Positions 1 through 7,844 of a stretch of 18,427 bases of DNA are shown here, piece by piece (position 1 is the first letter of the stretch; each line of letters begins with the position of its first letter). Position numbers and translations under genes: made by a program. This stretch comes from an uncultured Lachnospiraceae bacterium. GTDB taxonomy: Bacteria > Bacillota > Clostridia > Lachnospirales > Lachnospiraceae. The notes beneath the pieces were generated by a model. That model had not been told where the DNA came from, did no database searches, and worked only from the letters and a program-made list of their open reading frames with translations. The stretch is from contig CAMTBF010000014.1 of NCBI GenBank assembly GCA_947068385.1, forward strand, positions 1 to 18,427, given 5' to 3'.

Positions 1-74
1 AACGGTGTCCATTCATAAAATAAGACTACGGTCTTGACTTTGTGAAACAACCCTGGCGATGCTGACCGTACCTA

Positions 75-104
75 TTGACACAAAAATACAGGAAATGGTA
101 TAAT
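75..104 (+). promoter_or_regulatory. Sigma-A-type promoter of the sensor kinase operon
   Basis: A perfect -35 (TTGACA, 75-80) and a perfect -10 (TATAAT, 99-104) are separated by 18 bp. A TG one base before the -10 (96-97) makes it extended. Transcription would start near 111. It is the only promoter seen upstream of the kinase gene. A short inverted repeat (AAGAC 22-26, GTCTT 31-35) lies upstream without a clear role. Confidence 0.85.
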
Positions 105-119
105 ATATAAGTAGCTATG

Positions 120-151
120 AAAACCCTGCCACAGGGAGCGGCAGGGTTTTT
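120..151 (+). terminator. Terminator-like hairpin in the kinase leader
   Basis: An uninterrupted 11-bp stem (120-130 with 140-150) has a 9-nt loop. Its arms begin with AAAA and end with TTTT. It lies about 10 nt downstream of the predicted start of transcription and before the kinase start codon, so it could stop most transcripts at about 40 nt. Because the T-run is part of the stem and only one further T follows, it may work in both orientations, possibly also ending transcription that enters from the right. A G/C-rich stretch at 163-186 can form competing small stems (GGGAGG with CCTCCC; CCTCC with GGAGG). No anti-terminator is obvious. Confidence 0.55.
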
Positions 152-203
152 CTGTCCTGTGAGGGAGGGGGCCTCCCCCCGGAGGGCGGAACGGAGAGTG
201 CCT

Positions 204-2771
204 ATGAAAGAGAAGCCTGACAGAAGGGAAAAGAGGAGAAGACCCTCCCTTCTGCTCTCTATTTTACTGGTCTTCTGCATTTTCGGAACCATAGTTTATG
301 CCATATCCCGGAAGCTGTCACGGGAGATGTCCACGGCGGCCATACAGAACCTCAGCGAGAGCCTGGACCTGATCGAATGCACCATTGAGGCCATTCTGGT
401 GAACGAGGCGGAGTTCCAGGAGCTGATCGCCCAGGAGCTGGCCAGGATGGAGGATCCAGAGGAGTATATCCTGGCCTATGAGAAGAACCATACGATGGCC
501 AGGATATCTCTGATTCTGGCTGGGGAGACGGAGGGCGTCTCCAGCACCGGGGAACCCTTCACGGAGGAGGGGCTGGATTTCTCCGCCGGCGGGACCGTGG
601 CGGGAATGCAGGTCTCCCAGTCCTACCTGAACTACATGGGGACATGGGCCTATACCATGAAATGCCCCGTGGAGAGGCAGGGGCAGGAGATTGGGACGCT
701 CTATGTGGAATATATATACGATACCATCGACAAATCCCTGCCCAACGGCTTCTATGGGAAAAAGGCCTCGCTGTACATCATGGACGCGGAGAGCGAGCGC
801 TTCGTCCTCAAGCCCAAGGGCATGGGGCAGCGCAGCGCGGGCCATCTGAACCTGGACGATTTCTACCGGGCCAACGATATCAGCGATGCGGGGATCCAGG
901 CCGAGGTGGAGGAGGGCCTGGAGAGCGGGAAGAATATCCTGTTCTACCACGATATCCGGGGGGTCAGGGCCCTCATCTACATGTGGTCGGTAAATGACGG
1001 CACGGTTTTCCTGGTGGGCTATGTGCCGGTGGAGGCCATCCAGCAGGAGGGCAAGACGGTGACCCAGAACCTGTTCATCGTGGTGGCGGCCATGCTGGCG
1101 GCGTTCTTCCTGTGCGTCCTCCTGTATTACATCAACTGGAGGCAGCAGGACAAGGTCCGCAAGGAGCGGGAGGAGGAGCGCAGGATGCACAACCAGCAGC
1201 TTGCCCAGGCCCTCCAGGCCGCCCAGATAGCCAGCAATTCCAAGACCATGTTCCTCTCCAACATGTCCCACGACATCCGCACCCCCATGAACGCGGTGCT
1301 GGGCTTTACGACGCTGCTGGCGGCGGACGCGGAGAACCCGGCCAAGGTGCGGGAATACACGAAGAAGATCATGTCCTCGGGCCAGCATCTGCTGAGCCTG
1401 ATCAACGATATCCTGGACGTGTCCAAAATCGAGAGCGGCAAGGTGGTGCTGAACCTGGAGGAGTTCGCCCTGAACGACGTGGTCTCCTCCGTGGACGCGA
1501 TTATCCGGCCCATGGCGAAGGCCAAGGGACAGGCGCTCCATGTGGAGGTCACGGGGATCCGGCACGAGCGCCTGGTGGGGGACGAGACCAGGATCGACCA
1601 GATCCTGCTCAACCTCCTGTCCAACGCGGTGAAATACACCCAGGAAAAGGGCAATATCTGGTTCCGCATCATCGGGCTGGGACAGCGCTCCGGCCAGTAT
1701 GAGCATATCCGGATCGAGGTGGAGGACGACGGCTACGGCATGACGCCGGAATACCTGGAGACGATCTTCGATGCCTTCACCAGGGCGGAGAACAGCACCA
1801 CCAACAAGGTCCAGGGCACGGGGCTGGGCATGGCGATCACCAAGAGCATCGTAGAGCTCATGGGCGGGACCATCGATGTGTCCAGCCAGGTGAACCAGGG
1901 GACGGTCTTCCGCGTGGAGCTGGAGCTGCGGATTCTGGAGGGCAAGGCGGACAGGGAATTCTGGGAGAAGCGGGGGATTTCGGGCATCCTCGTGATAGAG
2001 GCGGACGAAGGGTGCTGCGGGGACATAAAAGAGCTCATGCGGGATACGGGCCTTGGGCTGGAGGCCGTGGGACAGGTGCAGGAGGCCGCGGACATGCTGC
2101 GGGAGCATGGCGGGGACTACCAGCTGCTCCTGCTGGACTGGGATGTCTGCGGCCGGGACGGCGCCCGGAGCGTGAGGGCGCTGGAGGAGGCCGCGCCGGA
2201 GGCGCGGATTCTGATCCTGGCGGACAGCGAGGCGGAGGGCGTGGAGGAGGCGCTTTCGACAAGGCGGACGGGCATGCTCGCCAAGCCCTTCTTCGTCACC
2301 GCGTTCCGGGACAAGGTGGCGGAGCTGTGGGCGGACGTGAGCCGGGAGAGCGCCCCGGCGTCCCCGGAGGGCCACAGCCTGGCGGGGCTGCGCTTCCTGG
2401 CGGCGGAGGACAATGAGATCAATGCGGAGATCCTGAAGGAGATTCTGGAGATGGAGGGCGCTTCCTGTGAGATCGTGGAGAACGGCCGCCTGGCGGTGGA
2501 GCGCTTCCGAAACGGCGCGGCAGGGGAATTCGACGCCATCCTCATGGATGTGCAGATGCCCGTGATGAACGGCCATGACGCCGCCAGGGCCATACGCGGC
2601 CTGGAGGGGCAGGGCGGGGCCCATATCCCCATCATCGCCATGACGGCCAACGCCTTCGCGGAGGATGAGAAGGCGGCGCGGGACGCGGGTATGGACGCCC
2701 ATGTGGCCAAGCCCCTGGACGTGGAGCTGCTGAAGAAGGCGGTGGCGCAGTGCACAAAACGGGAATCGTGA
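204..2771 (+). CDS. Membrane hybrid histidine kinase with two receiver domains
   Basis: This 855-residue protein is a membrane sensor kinase that should autophosphorylate on His and pass phosphate to its own receivers. Two membrane segments (about 15-34 and 290-310) enclose a 255-residue extracellular sensor, possibly Cache-like. A coiled linker (about 315-350) leads to the HisKA motif SHDIRTPMN with His356. The ATPase domain shows Asn474 (N box), DDGYGM at 508-513 and GTGLGM at 538-543. The first receiver (about 592-711) keeps Asp645 and Lys694 but has a divergent acidic pocket. The second (about 728-850) is canonical, with Glu735/Asp736, Asp782, Thr814 and Lys836. There is no HPt domain or DNA-binding output. 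The ATG at 204 has GGAG at 193-196. The frame stays open upstream to 117, but that part overlaps the leader hairpin. A lipoprotein gene follows 52 bp later, probably in the same operon. Confidence 0.93.
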   Translation: MKEKPDRREKRRRPSLLLSILLVFCIFGTIVYAISRKLSREMSTAAIQNLSESLDLIECTIEAILVNEAEFQELIAQELARMEDPEEYILAYEKNHTMARISLILAGETEGVSSTGEPFTEEGLDFSAGGTVAGMQVSQSYLNYMGTWAYTMKCPVERQGQEIGTLYVEYIYDTIDKSLPNGFYGKKASLYIMDAESERFVLKPKGMGQRSAGHLNLDDFYRANDISDAGIQAEVEEGLESGKNILFYHDIRGVRALIYMWSVNDGTVFLVGYVPVEAIQQEGKTVTQNLFIVVAAMLAAFFLCVLLYYINWRQQDKVRKEREEERRMHNQQLAQALQAAQIASNSKTMFLSNMSHDIRTPMNAVLGFTTLLAADAENPAKVREYTKKIMSSGQHLLSLINDILDVSKIESGKVVLNLEEFALNDVVSSVDAIIRPMAKAKGQALHVEVTGIRHERLVGDETRIDQILLNLLSNAVKYTQEKGNIWFRIIGLGQRSGQYEHIRIEVEDDGYGMTPEYLETIFDAFTRAENSTTNKVQGTGLGMAITKSIVELMGGTIDVSSQVNQGTVFRVELELRILEGKADREFWEKRGISGILVIEADEGCCGDIKELMRDTGLGLEAVGQVQEAADMLREHGGDYQLLLLDWDVCGRDGARSVRALEEAAPEARILILADSEAEGVEEALSTRRTGMLAKPFFVTAFRDKVAELWADVSRESAPASPEGHSLAGLRFLAAEDNEINAEILKEILEMEGASCEIVENGRLAVERFRNGAAGEFDAILMDVQMPVMNGHDAARAIRGLEGQGGAHIPIIAMTANAFAEDEKAARDAGMDAHVAKPLDVELLKKAVAQCTKRES

Positions 2772-2823
2772 ATATCCTGATATCAGGGAAAACTTGCGTA
2801 AAGCATGAATGGGAGGTGCGGCC

Positions 2824-4143
2824 ATGAAGAACAGGGGAAAGGGAATATCCGGAAAGCGGATCGCCGCCTGCCTGGCGGGCATCGCCGTTTTGGCGCTGAC
2901 AGCCTGCGGGGGGAAGGACGACCTGAACAACCTGATAAAAGCGGAAGATGAAGAGGAACACGTAGTCAATATGTTCAGCCCCATGGAGAAGACGGCTCCC
3001 GACGCGGAGAACGTGGCCAGGAGCGCTTCGGATCTGACGGTGGCCATGGCGGAGGAGGCGCTGGGGGTGACCGTGGCGTACAAGACCTATACGGCGGAGG
3101 ACCATCAGGACAAGACCTATGACGAGGTGGCCCTGGACAGGGCCCGCAACGATATGGACGATCTGTACCTGCTCAATCCGGATACGGTCCTGGCTTTGGG
3201 GGAGGAGGGGAAGCTGATGGACCTCTCGGGGCTGGACAGCGCCAAGAACCTGCGGGAGATCATCAGGACCGCCAACACGGTGGACGGGAAGCTGGTGGCC
3301 ATACCCCAGGAGGTGGTGGCCTACGGGCTGTTCGTCAACGTGGACATGTTCAGGCAGCATGGGCTGGAGCTGCCCCATACGCCGGAGGAGTTCCTGGAGT
3401 GCTGCAGGGTGTTCCGGGAGAACGGGGTCGAGACGCCCGTGGGGGCCAACCGCTGGTGGCTGGAGACCTTCGTCTTCGCCCAGGCCTACGCGGACCTCTA
3501 CAACGGCGGGGACACGGAGGCGGAGATCGCCGCCCTCAACAGCGGGGAGGCCAGATACAGCGACTATATGCGCCCGGGCTTCGAATTCCTGCAGGAGATG
3601 ATCGACCTGGGCTACATCGATGCCGGGAAGGCTCTGGTCAGCGAGGCCATAGAGGGGGAGGGCGCGGATTTCCTGGCCCAGAAGACCCCGATCGTCATGG
3701 CCTACTGGGGCGCGGCCAACACGGAGACGGCATACGGGAAGACGGATTTCGAGATGCAGGTCATCGGCTTCCCCAGCAGCAGGGGGCAGATGCCGGTGAT
3801 GCCCATGACAGGCTTCGGGGTGGGCGCCAATGCGGCCCATAGAGAGGACGCGGCGCGGGTGCTGGACATCATGGTGTCCGACGAGGCGCTGCGGGTCTAT
3901 TCGGAGACCAACCGGGTGATTTCGCCCTCCAAGAACGTGTCCGTGGAATGCGTCCCTGCGCTGAAGCCCCTGAACGACAGGATCGAGGAGGGAATCTATG
4001 TGCTGGGGTCCAACGCGGGGATGCAGGTGGAGCAGTGGGGGAACACCTGCCTCATCGTGCGCAGGCTGCTGGAGGGCGCTACGGTGGAGGAGTGCATGGC
4101 TGAGTTCGACCGGCTCCAGGAGGAGGCGCGGAACAGTCAATAA
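2824..4143 (+). CDS. Extracellular sugar-binding lipoprotein paired with the kinase
   Basis: This 439-residue protein resembles family 1 extracellular solute-binding proteins of sugar ABC importers (type II periplasmic-binding fold). The signal peptide has basic residues (KNRGK, SGKR), a hydrophobic core and the lipobox LTAC with Cys28, so the mature protein should be lipid-anchored outside the membrane. The ATG at 2824 follows GGGAGGTG (2811-2818). An in-frame ATG at 2809 is less likely because it would lie upstream of that site. The gene starts 52 bp after the kinase and no permease or ATPase is adjacent. It could therefore deliver ligand to the kinase sensor, as other binding proteins do for some kinases, or serve a distant transporter. 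The sensing role is inference and the ligand is unknown. Confidence 0.85.
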   Translation: MKNRGKGISGKRIAACLAGIAVLALTACGGKDDLNNLIKAEDEEEHVVNMFSPMEKTAPDAENVARSASDLTVAMAEEALGVTVAYKTYTAEDHQDKTYDEVALDRARNDMDDLYLLNPDTVLALGEEGKLMDLSGLDSAKNLREIIRTANTVDGKLVAIPQEVVAYGLFVNVDMFRQHGLELPHTPEEFLECCRVFRENGVETPVGANRWWLETFVFAQAYADLYNGGDTEAEIAALNSGEARYSDYMRPGFEFLQEMIDLGYIDAGKALVSEAIEGEGADFLAQKTPIVMAYWGAANTETAYGKTDFEMQVIGFPSSRGQMPVMPMTGFGVGANAAHREDAARVLDIMVSDEALRVYSETNRVISPSKNVSVECVPALKPLNDRIEEGIYVLGSNAGMQVEQWGNTCLIVRRLLEGATVEECMAEFDRLQEEARNSQ

Positions 4144-4180
4144 GAAAACGTAATAAAGTTTAAGCGAAAGCAATGGAAGA

Positions 4181-4222
4181 AAAGGCCGCCTGTGCGATGG
4201 ACATGAAGCACAGGCGGCCTTT
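4181..4222 (-). terminator. Terminator between the convergent SBP and GH127 genes
   Basis: A perfect 15-bp G/C-rich stem (4181-4195 with 4208-4222) has a 12-nt loop. On the minus strand the stem is followed by TTTTCTTCC, as expected for an intrinsic terminator of the GH127 gene, whose stop is 41 bp away. On the plus strand the stem ends CCTTTG with little T-run, so stopping the binding-protein transcript there is possible but weaker. Confidence 0.8.
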
Positions 4223-4262
4223 GCGCATGGCTGCGGAATCCCTGTTTTCCGGAGTTCCTTTT

Positions 4263-7200
4263 TTATGTCAGGCAGATCTGGAAATAAGTGTGATACGCCA
4301 CATTCTGGGCCGCGTAGGAGGGCACGAACTTCAGGTCGTCATACCACAGCACGGGCATCCCATCCTCCCAGTCGATGGCGAAGGCGTCCTCCGGCACCGG
4401 GGGGAGGTTCAGCCGGATCCAATCGGTGCTGCCGCTCAGGGCCGTCATCACCAGGGGCCCGTACATCACGCTGGCCGCCGGATATCCCTGGTAAGGGTCC
4501 TCCGTATAGCACAGGTGCAGCGAATAGGGCATCTCCACCGTGACCACGTCCCCGTCCCGGAAGCTCCTCTCCAGCAGATAATACCCGGCTCCCGGCTCCG
4601 CCGCGGGAAGCGCCTCCCCGTTGACCCGGATCCGGAAGGCCTCCCGGCACCAGTAGGGGATCCGTATCTTCAGCCGCAGAGGGGCTTGCCCCGGGACATG
4701 CACCCTCAGGCTGCAGGACTCACACGGGAAGGGACTGTCCATCTCCAGCCGCACGCCCTTTTCCTTCCAGTCATACATGGAGGGCAGGAACAGGTTCACG
4801 TACAGGGTGCCATCCTGGCCATGGTAGTAAATGTGCTCGGCATACCGTACATGGTTCTCCATGCCTGTGCCGTGGCAGCAGGTGAAGTCGTCATAGTCGT
4901 TGCCGTACTGCTTCCTGGCCCCCGGGCCGATGGGCAGCATGTAGGTCACCCCGTGGTGGGCGGATCTGCGCACCGTGGGGTTCTGGCTGGCGGCGATGTG
5001 GTTCGCCAGCGCCCGCTCGCAGTAATCCATGTATGCGCTGTGGTCCGGGGCGTACTGATAGAGCATCCCCGTGAGCTTTATCATGTTGTAGGTGGCGCAG
5101 GTCTCACAGTTCCTGTCGCCCTCGATGTTCTTCGCCAGCAGCCCCGGCTCCCTGAAGTTCTCCCCCCGGCCCACGCCGCCGATGGCGTACATATAGCGGT
5201 TCACCACCAGCTCCCAGAAGTTCCTGGCCAGATGATAATAATGAGGGTCGCCGGTGGCCCTGAACTCCTCCATGGCCCCGATGATCTGGGGGATGTGCTG
5301 GTTGGCATGGATGCCGGTGATGGCGTCCCTGCCGTGGGACAGCCCCTGGAACAGGGAGGCATTGTCGAACATCTTCGCCGTCTCCAGATAATCCGGGTTC
5401 CCCGTGATCTCATAGAGCCTGCCCATGGACTCGTTCATGCCGCCGTACTCCCCGGCGATGTACATCCGCCACATCTCCTCCCGCTGCTCCTTCGTGGTGG
5501 CGGAGAGCCTGGAGAAGACCCAGTCCCCGATGCCGCAGGCCACGGACAGGGCGTCGTCGCTGTGGAGCAGCAGATAGCAGTCGATCAGGCCCGCCAGGAT
5601 CTTGTGCAGGGTATAGTAGGGAGCCCATATGGTGGCATAGGGCGTGAACTGCTCCAGCAGGGCGAACTGGTCCGGGGAGTAGGCGCTCAGGAACCCCTTT
5701 CCCCAGGTGCCCGTGTCCTTGCTCCAGAGGGACTGCACCGCGTTGGCGGGGGAGCAGGCCGTCCGGAAGGCCGCGGGATCCCCCAGGGCCGTGTCCTGGA
5801 GCCTGCGCAGCTCCTCTATCATGTACGCCGCCTTCTCCCGGAAGCCCTCCTCCCCGGTGGAGGCATAGGCTGCGGCCAGGGCCGACAGGAAATGGCCCGT
5901 GGAATGGCCCCGCAGGAGCCCCGAGGGCTCCTCCCAGCCCCCCAGAGGCATGGCGTCCCCCGTGGATGCTCCAAAGGCTTTGCGGAAGTTGTAGAGCATC
6001 CTGTCCGCGTCCAGGAGCCGCAGATAGGCAAGGCAGCGCTGCTGGTTCTCATAGAAGACGCTCTCCCCTGTGAGCCGGACGCAGTCCCTGGGCGCGGGCG
6101 CTGCCTGGGCCCGGGGGGCCTGTCCTGTGGCGGCGCTGTCCGTTCCCCGCGGGGCCGCTGCCTGCCCCAGAGGGGCGGCGGGTATGTATTCCGTTCTGGG
6201 GAGGCTGCGGCAGGCGTCCGGAAGCATGCGGATCGGAAATGCCCGGCTTACGCTGGCCGCGCCATAGGTGGAGGTCAGGGTCAGCTCCAGCTCCACGGCT
6301 TCCCCCCGGGGCCTCTGCCCTATATGCCCGCAGGCGTCCATCAGCTCCGGACGGCTGCTCTCCCAGCGGAAGACGGAGCCGCCTTCGCCCTTCTCCGGCA
6401 GGGCCAGATCCGAGGCCACATGCCCGGGAAAGGGCAGCGCCACCCGGTCGGCGTCTGCCTGGGCGATTTCCGCATCCTGGGGCAGGGGCGGTACCTGGAA
6501 GCAGAATTCCTGCACCTGGCTCTGCCCCTGGAAGGTCAGCGTGGCCTGCAGCCTTCCCGTCAGCCCAGGGCGGCCCGGCGCAGGGCGCTCAAACCGTCCA
6601 TCGTCCGAGACGGCTTCCGGGGTCAGGCTCTTCCAGAGGATCTCCGCGCCCAGCTGTCCGCTTCCCGGCAGGACGGGGGGCTTTTCCAGCGGCCCGTCAA
6701 AAAGGGGAGCCAGGTTCTGAACCTCCAGGCGCAGCCTCTCCCGGGGCGCTATGTGGAACAAGGAGGCCATATCCGCCTCGTCCAGCACGCCCCCGAAGAT
6801 GCGCATGTCCGCAAGGCAGGCGTCCAGAGGGACCAGCGCAAAGGTGCCGAAGCCGAAATAATTGTCCGTTGCGCCCGCCAGCGCCCGGGCCTCCATGCGG
6901 CGGTGGGCCAGCTCCGCTTTCTTCTCGCCGTCGATGTAGAGCGCTATGGGAGCGGGGAGGCCGTTCCCGAAGGAGGCCGCTATGTGGAACCAGCGGCCCA
7001 GGGGAACCGGAACCCACTCCTGCAGGCAGGCCTCCTGGCTCCTGCCCCCGGCCGTGGCGCAGGGGGAGAGGAAGGCCTTCGATTCCTCCTCTTCCCCGGA
7101 CAGCACGGACAGATAGAAGCAGTTGTCCCTGCCGAAGGAAAAGAGATTGGTGTATTCCGTGACCGCGCCGATCCTGCAGTAGAAGCTGACGGTGACGCCC

Positions 7201-7457
7201 TCGGCGCCGTTCAGCACGCCGTCGGGCAGCTGCAGGTAGCCGCCCTGGGGGCCTCCGGTGAGGCGCAGCACCGGCAGCTCGCGCCCGAAGACGGTGTCCT
7301 GGCCCATGGCGGCCCCGCCCCTGTCGCATCCCCGGATGACGCCGGCATAGCCGTTCCCCGTCTGGTCGGGGACGATGGTGCTGCTGACCCCGGTGAAGTC
7401 ATAGCTGGCCAGAAGGGGGGCCGCCTGGGTGCCTGCGGCTTTCGTGATAGTGGACAT
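4263..7457 (-). CDS. GH127-type beta-L-arabinofuranosidase with LamG-like and Ig-like modules
   Basis: This 1064-residue protein carries a DUF1680/GH127 domain (about 460 to 970). Residues matching the characterised Bifidobacterium enzyme HypBA1 are visible: Glu766 in GENF (proposed acid/base), Glu785 and Cys787 in CETC, and Cys860-Cys861 in TCCHGTG. Together the last four would form the zinc-cysteine centre with a cysteine nucleophile. N-terminal parts are a LamG/concanavalin-like domain (about 15-230), an atrophied Ig-like region (about 250-415) and an Ala/Pro-rich linker (about 426-458). No signal peptide is visible, so it is probably cytoplasmic and acts on imported oligosaccharides. The ATG at 7457 has a strong AAGGAGGA site; an upstream in-frame extension lacks one and would begin inside the promoter. 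It is divergent from the LacI-transporter operon. GH146 or another DUF1680 subfamily cannot be excluded. Confidence 0.88.
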   Translation of the reverse strand: MSTITKAAGTQAAPLLASYDFTGVSSTIVPDQTGNGYAGVIRGCDRGGAAMGQDTVFGRELPVLRLTGGPQGGYLQLPDGVLNGAEGVTVSFYCRIGAVTEYTNLFSFGRDNCFYLSVLSGEEEESKAFLSPCATAGGRSQEACLQEWVPVPLGRWFHIAASFGNGLPAPIALYIDGEKKAELAHRRMEARALAGATDNYFGFGTFALVPLDACLADMRIFGGVLDEADMASLFHIAPRERLRLEVQNLAPLFDGPLEKPPVLPGSGQLGAEILWKSLTPEAVSDDGRFERPAPGRPGLTGRLQATLTFQGQSQVQEFCFQVPPLPQDAEIAQADADRVALPFPGHVASDLALPEKGEGGSVFRWESSRPELMDACGHIGQRPRGEAVELELTLTSTYGAASVSRAFPIRMLPDACRSLPRTEYIPAAPLGQAAAPRGTDSAATGQAPRAQAAPAPRDCVRLTGESVFYENQQRCLAYLRLLDADRMLYNFRKAFGASTGDAMPLGGWEEPSGLLRGHSTGHFLSALAAAYASTGEEGFREKAAYMIEELRRLQDTALGDPAAFRTACSPANAVQSLWSKDTGTWGKGFLSAYSPDQFALLEQFTPYATIWAPYYTLHKILAGLIDCYLLLHSDDALSVACGIGDWVFSRLSATTKEQREEMWRMYIAGEYGGMNESMGRLYEITGNPDYLETAKMFDNASLFQGLSHGRDAITGIHANQHIPQIIGAMEEFRATGDPHYYHLARNFWELVVNRYMYAIGGVGRGENFREPGLLAKNIEGDRNCETCATYNMIKLTGMLYQYAPDHSAYMDYCERALANHIAASQNPTVRRSAHHGVTYMLPIGPGARKQYGNDYDDFTCCHGTGMENHVRYAEHIYYHGQDGTLYVNLFLPSMYDWKEKGVRLEMDSPFPCESCSLRVHVPGQAPLRLKIRIPYWCREAFRIRVNGEALPAAEPGAGYYLLERSFRDGDVVTVEMPYSLHLCYTEDPYQGYPAASVMYGPLVMTALSGSTDWIRLNLPPVPEDAFAIDWEDGMPVLWYDDLKFVPSYAAQNVAYHTYFQICLT

Positions 7458-7529
7458 AAATCCTCCTTTCTGCCGGGGAGTCCGCGTCCGCCGGCCGGGG
7501 GCAGGCTCTGCCCCATGGTGCATGGAATT

Positions 7530-7559
7530 ATTATATGAATATGAAAAATATAAAATCAA
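7530..7559 (-). promoter_or_regulatory. Promoter of the GH127 gene
   Basis: On the minus strand, TTGATT (7559 to 7554) and TATAAT (7535 to 7530) are spaced by 18 bp in an AT-rich stretch. Transcription would begin near 7523, giving a leader of about 65 nt before the start codon at 7457. The upstream operator copy lies 20 bp beyond the -35. Confidence 0.7.
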
Positions 7560-7578
7560 TATAAAAAATGCACAAAAT

Positions 7579-7590
7579 TTAAACGATTAA
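7579..7590. promoter_or_regulatory. Probable LacI-family operator, copy 1
   Basis: TTAAACGATTAA is a near-palindrome (TTAAwCGwTTAA) with the central CG typical of LacI-family operators. It sits between the two divergent -35 boxes. The identical 12-mer recurs at 7777-7788. Assignment to the LacI protein encoded at 7845 rests on proximity and repetition. Confidence 0.65.
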
Positions 7591-7608
7591 CTTGTGAAAA
7601 ATGCGGAA

Positions 7609-7638
7609 TTGACAGGGGGACAAATCCGGCAGTATAAT
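7609..7638 (+). promoter_or_regulatory. Promoter of the LacI-ABC transporter operon
   Basis: A perfect TTGACA (7609-7614) and a perfect TATAAT (7633-7638) are spaced by 18 bp. Transcription should begin near 7645, leaving a leader of about 200 nt that contains operator copy 2. No other comparable promoter was seen before the binding-protein gene, so this one probably drives 7845 to 15485. Confidence 0.8.
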
Positions 7639-7644
7639 ATTTAG

Positions 7645-7844
7645 CAAGGAACCCAGAACCAAAAGCATGGAAAATACACCAGGATTAGTAAAAAAACTTG
7701 GCGAATTGGCGTATGGCCAGGATGCAGACTGTTGCCGGAGGAGAGCAGGACAGGGAATGGAACAGACAAAATGGGGTTAAACGATTAAACCCCTCTGACA
7801 GGATCCGGGCGTCAGGCCTGGATGAGGGAAAGAGAGGTGGCGGG
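7645..7844 (+). other. Long untranslated leader of the LacI operon
   Basis: About 200 nt separate the predicted transcription start from the ATG at 7845. The leader contains operator copy 2. That copy is flanked by GGGG and CCCC, so the RNA could form a 6-bp GGGGTT/AACCCC stem (7773-7778 with 7788-7793). A seven-codon reading frame (7757-7780) overlaps the operator but has only a weak ribosome site. No known riboswitch was recognised. Confidence 0.45.
7777..7788. promoter_or_regulatory. Probable LacI-family operator, copy 2
   Basis: This is an exact second copy of TTAAACGATTAA, centred 198 bp from copy 1 and about 130 bp downstream of the predicted transcription start. A roadblock or a DNA loop with copy 1 would explain such a placement. 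Confidence 0.65.

Noticed and set aside
117..203. N-terminal extension of the kinase from ATG 117
   Set aside because: The start lies within 10 nt of the predicted transcription start and runs through the leader hairpin. ATG 204 has a proper ribosome site.
318..3083. A very long open minus-strand frame opposite the kinase and binding-protein genes
   Set aside because: Its translation is rich in His, Pro, Arg and Leu with no recognisable domain. The plus-strand frames show clear kinase and lipoprotein motifs. Such antisense frames arise from the G/C-rich codon use.
4173..7538. A long open plus-strand frame opposite the GH127 gene
   Set aside because: No domain or ribosome site is present, and it runs through the terminator and the GH127 promoter. 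It is an antisense shadow of codon bias.
7579..7590. Catabolite-control (cre) site for CcpA
   Set aside because: It shares a central CG but lacks the outer TG/CA bases of cre. The duplicate copy next to a LacI gene points to a local operator.
7757..7780. Seven-codon upstream reading frame before the LacI gene
   Set aside because: Its ribosome site is weak and its overlap with the operator is better explained by the operator. It is not supported as a leader peptide.
7698..7844. N-terminal extension of the LacI protein
   Set aside because: It has no ribosome site, it would code through the operator, and LacI proteins begin with the helix-turn-helix as seen from 7845.
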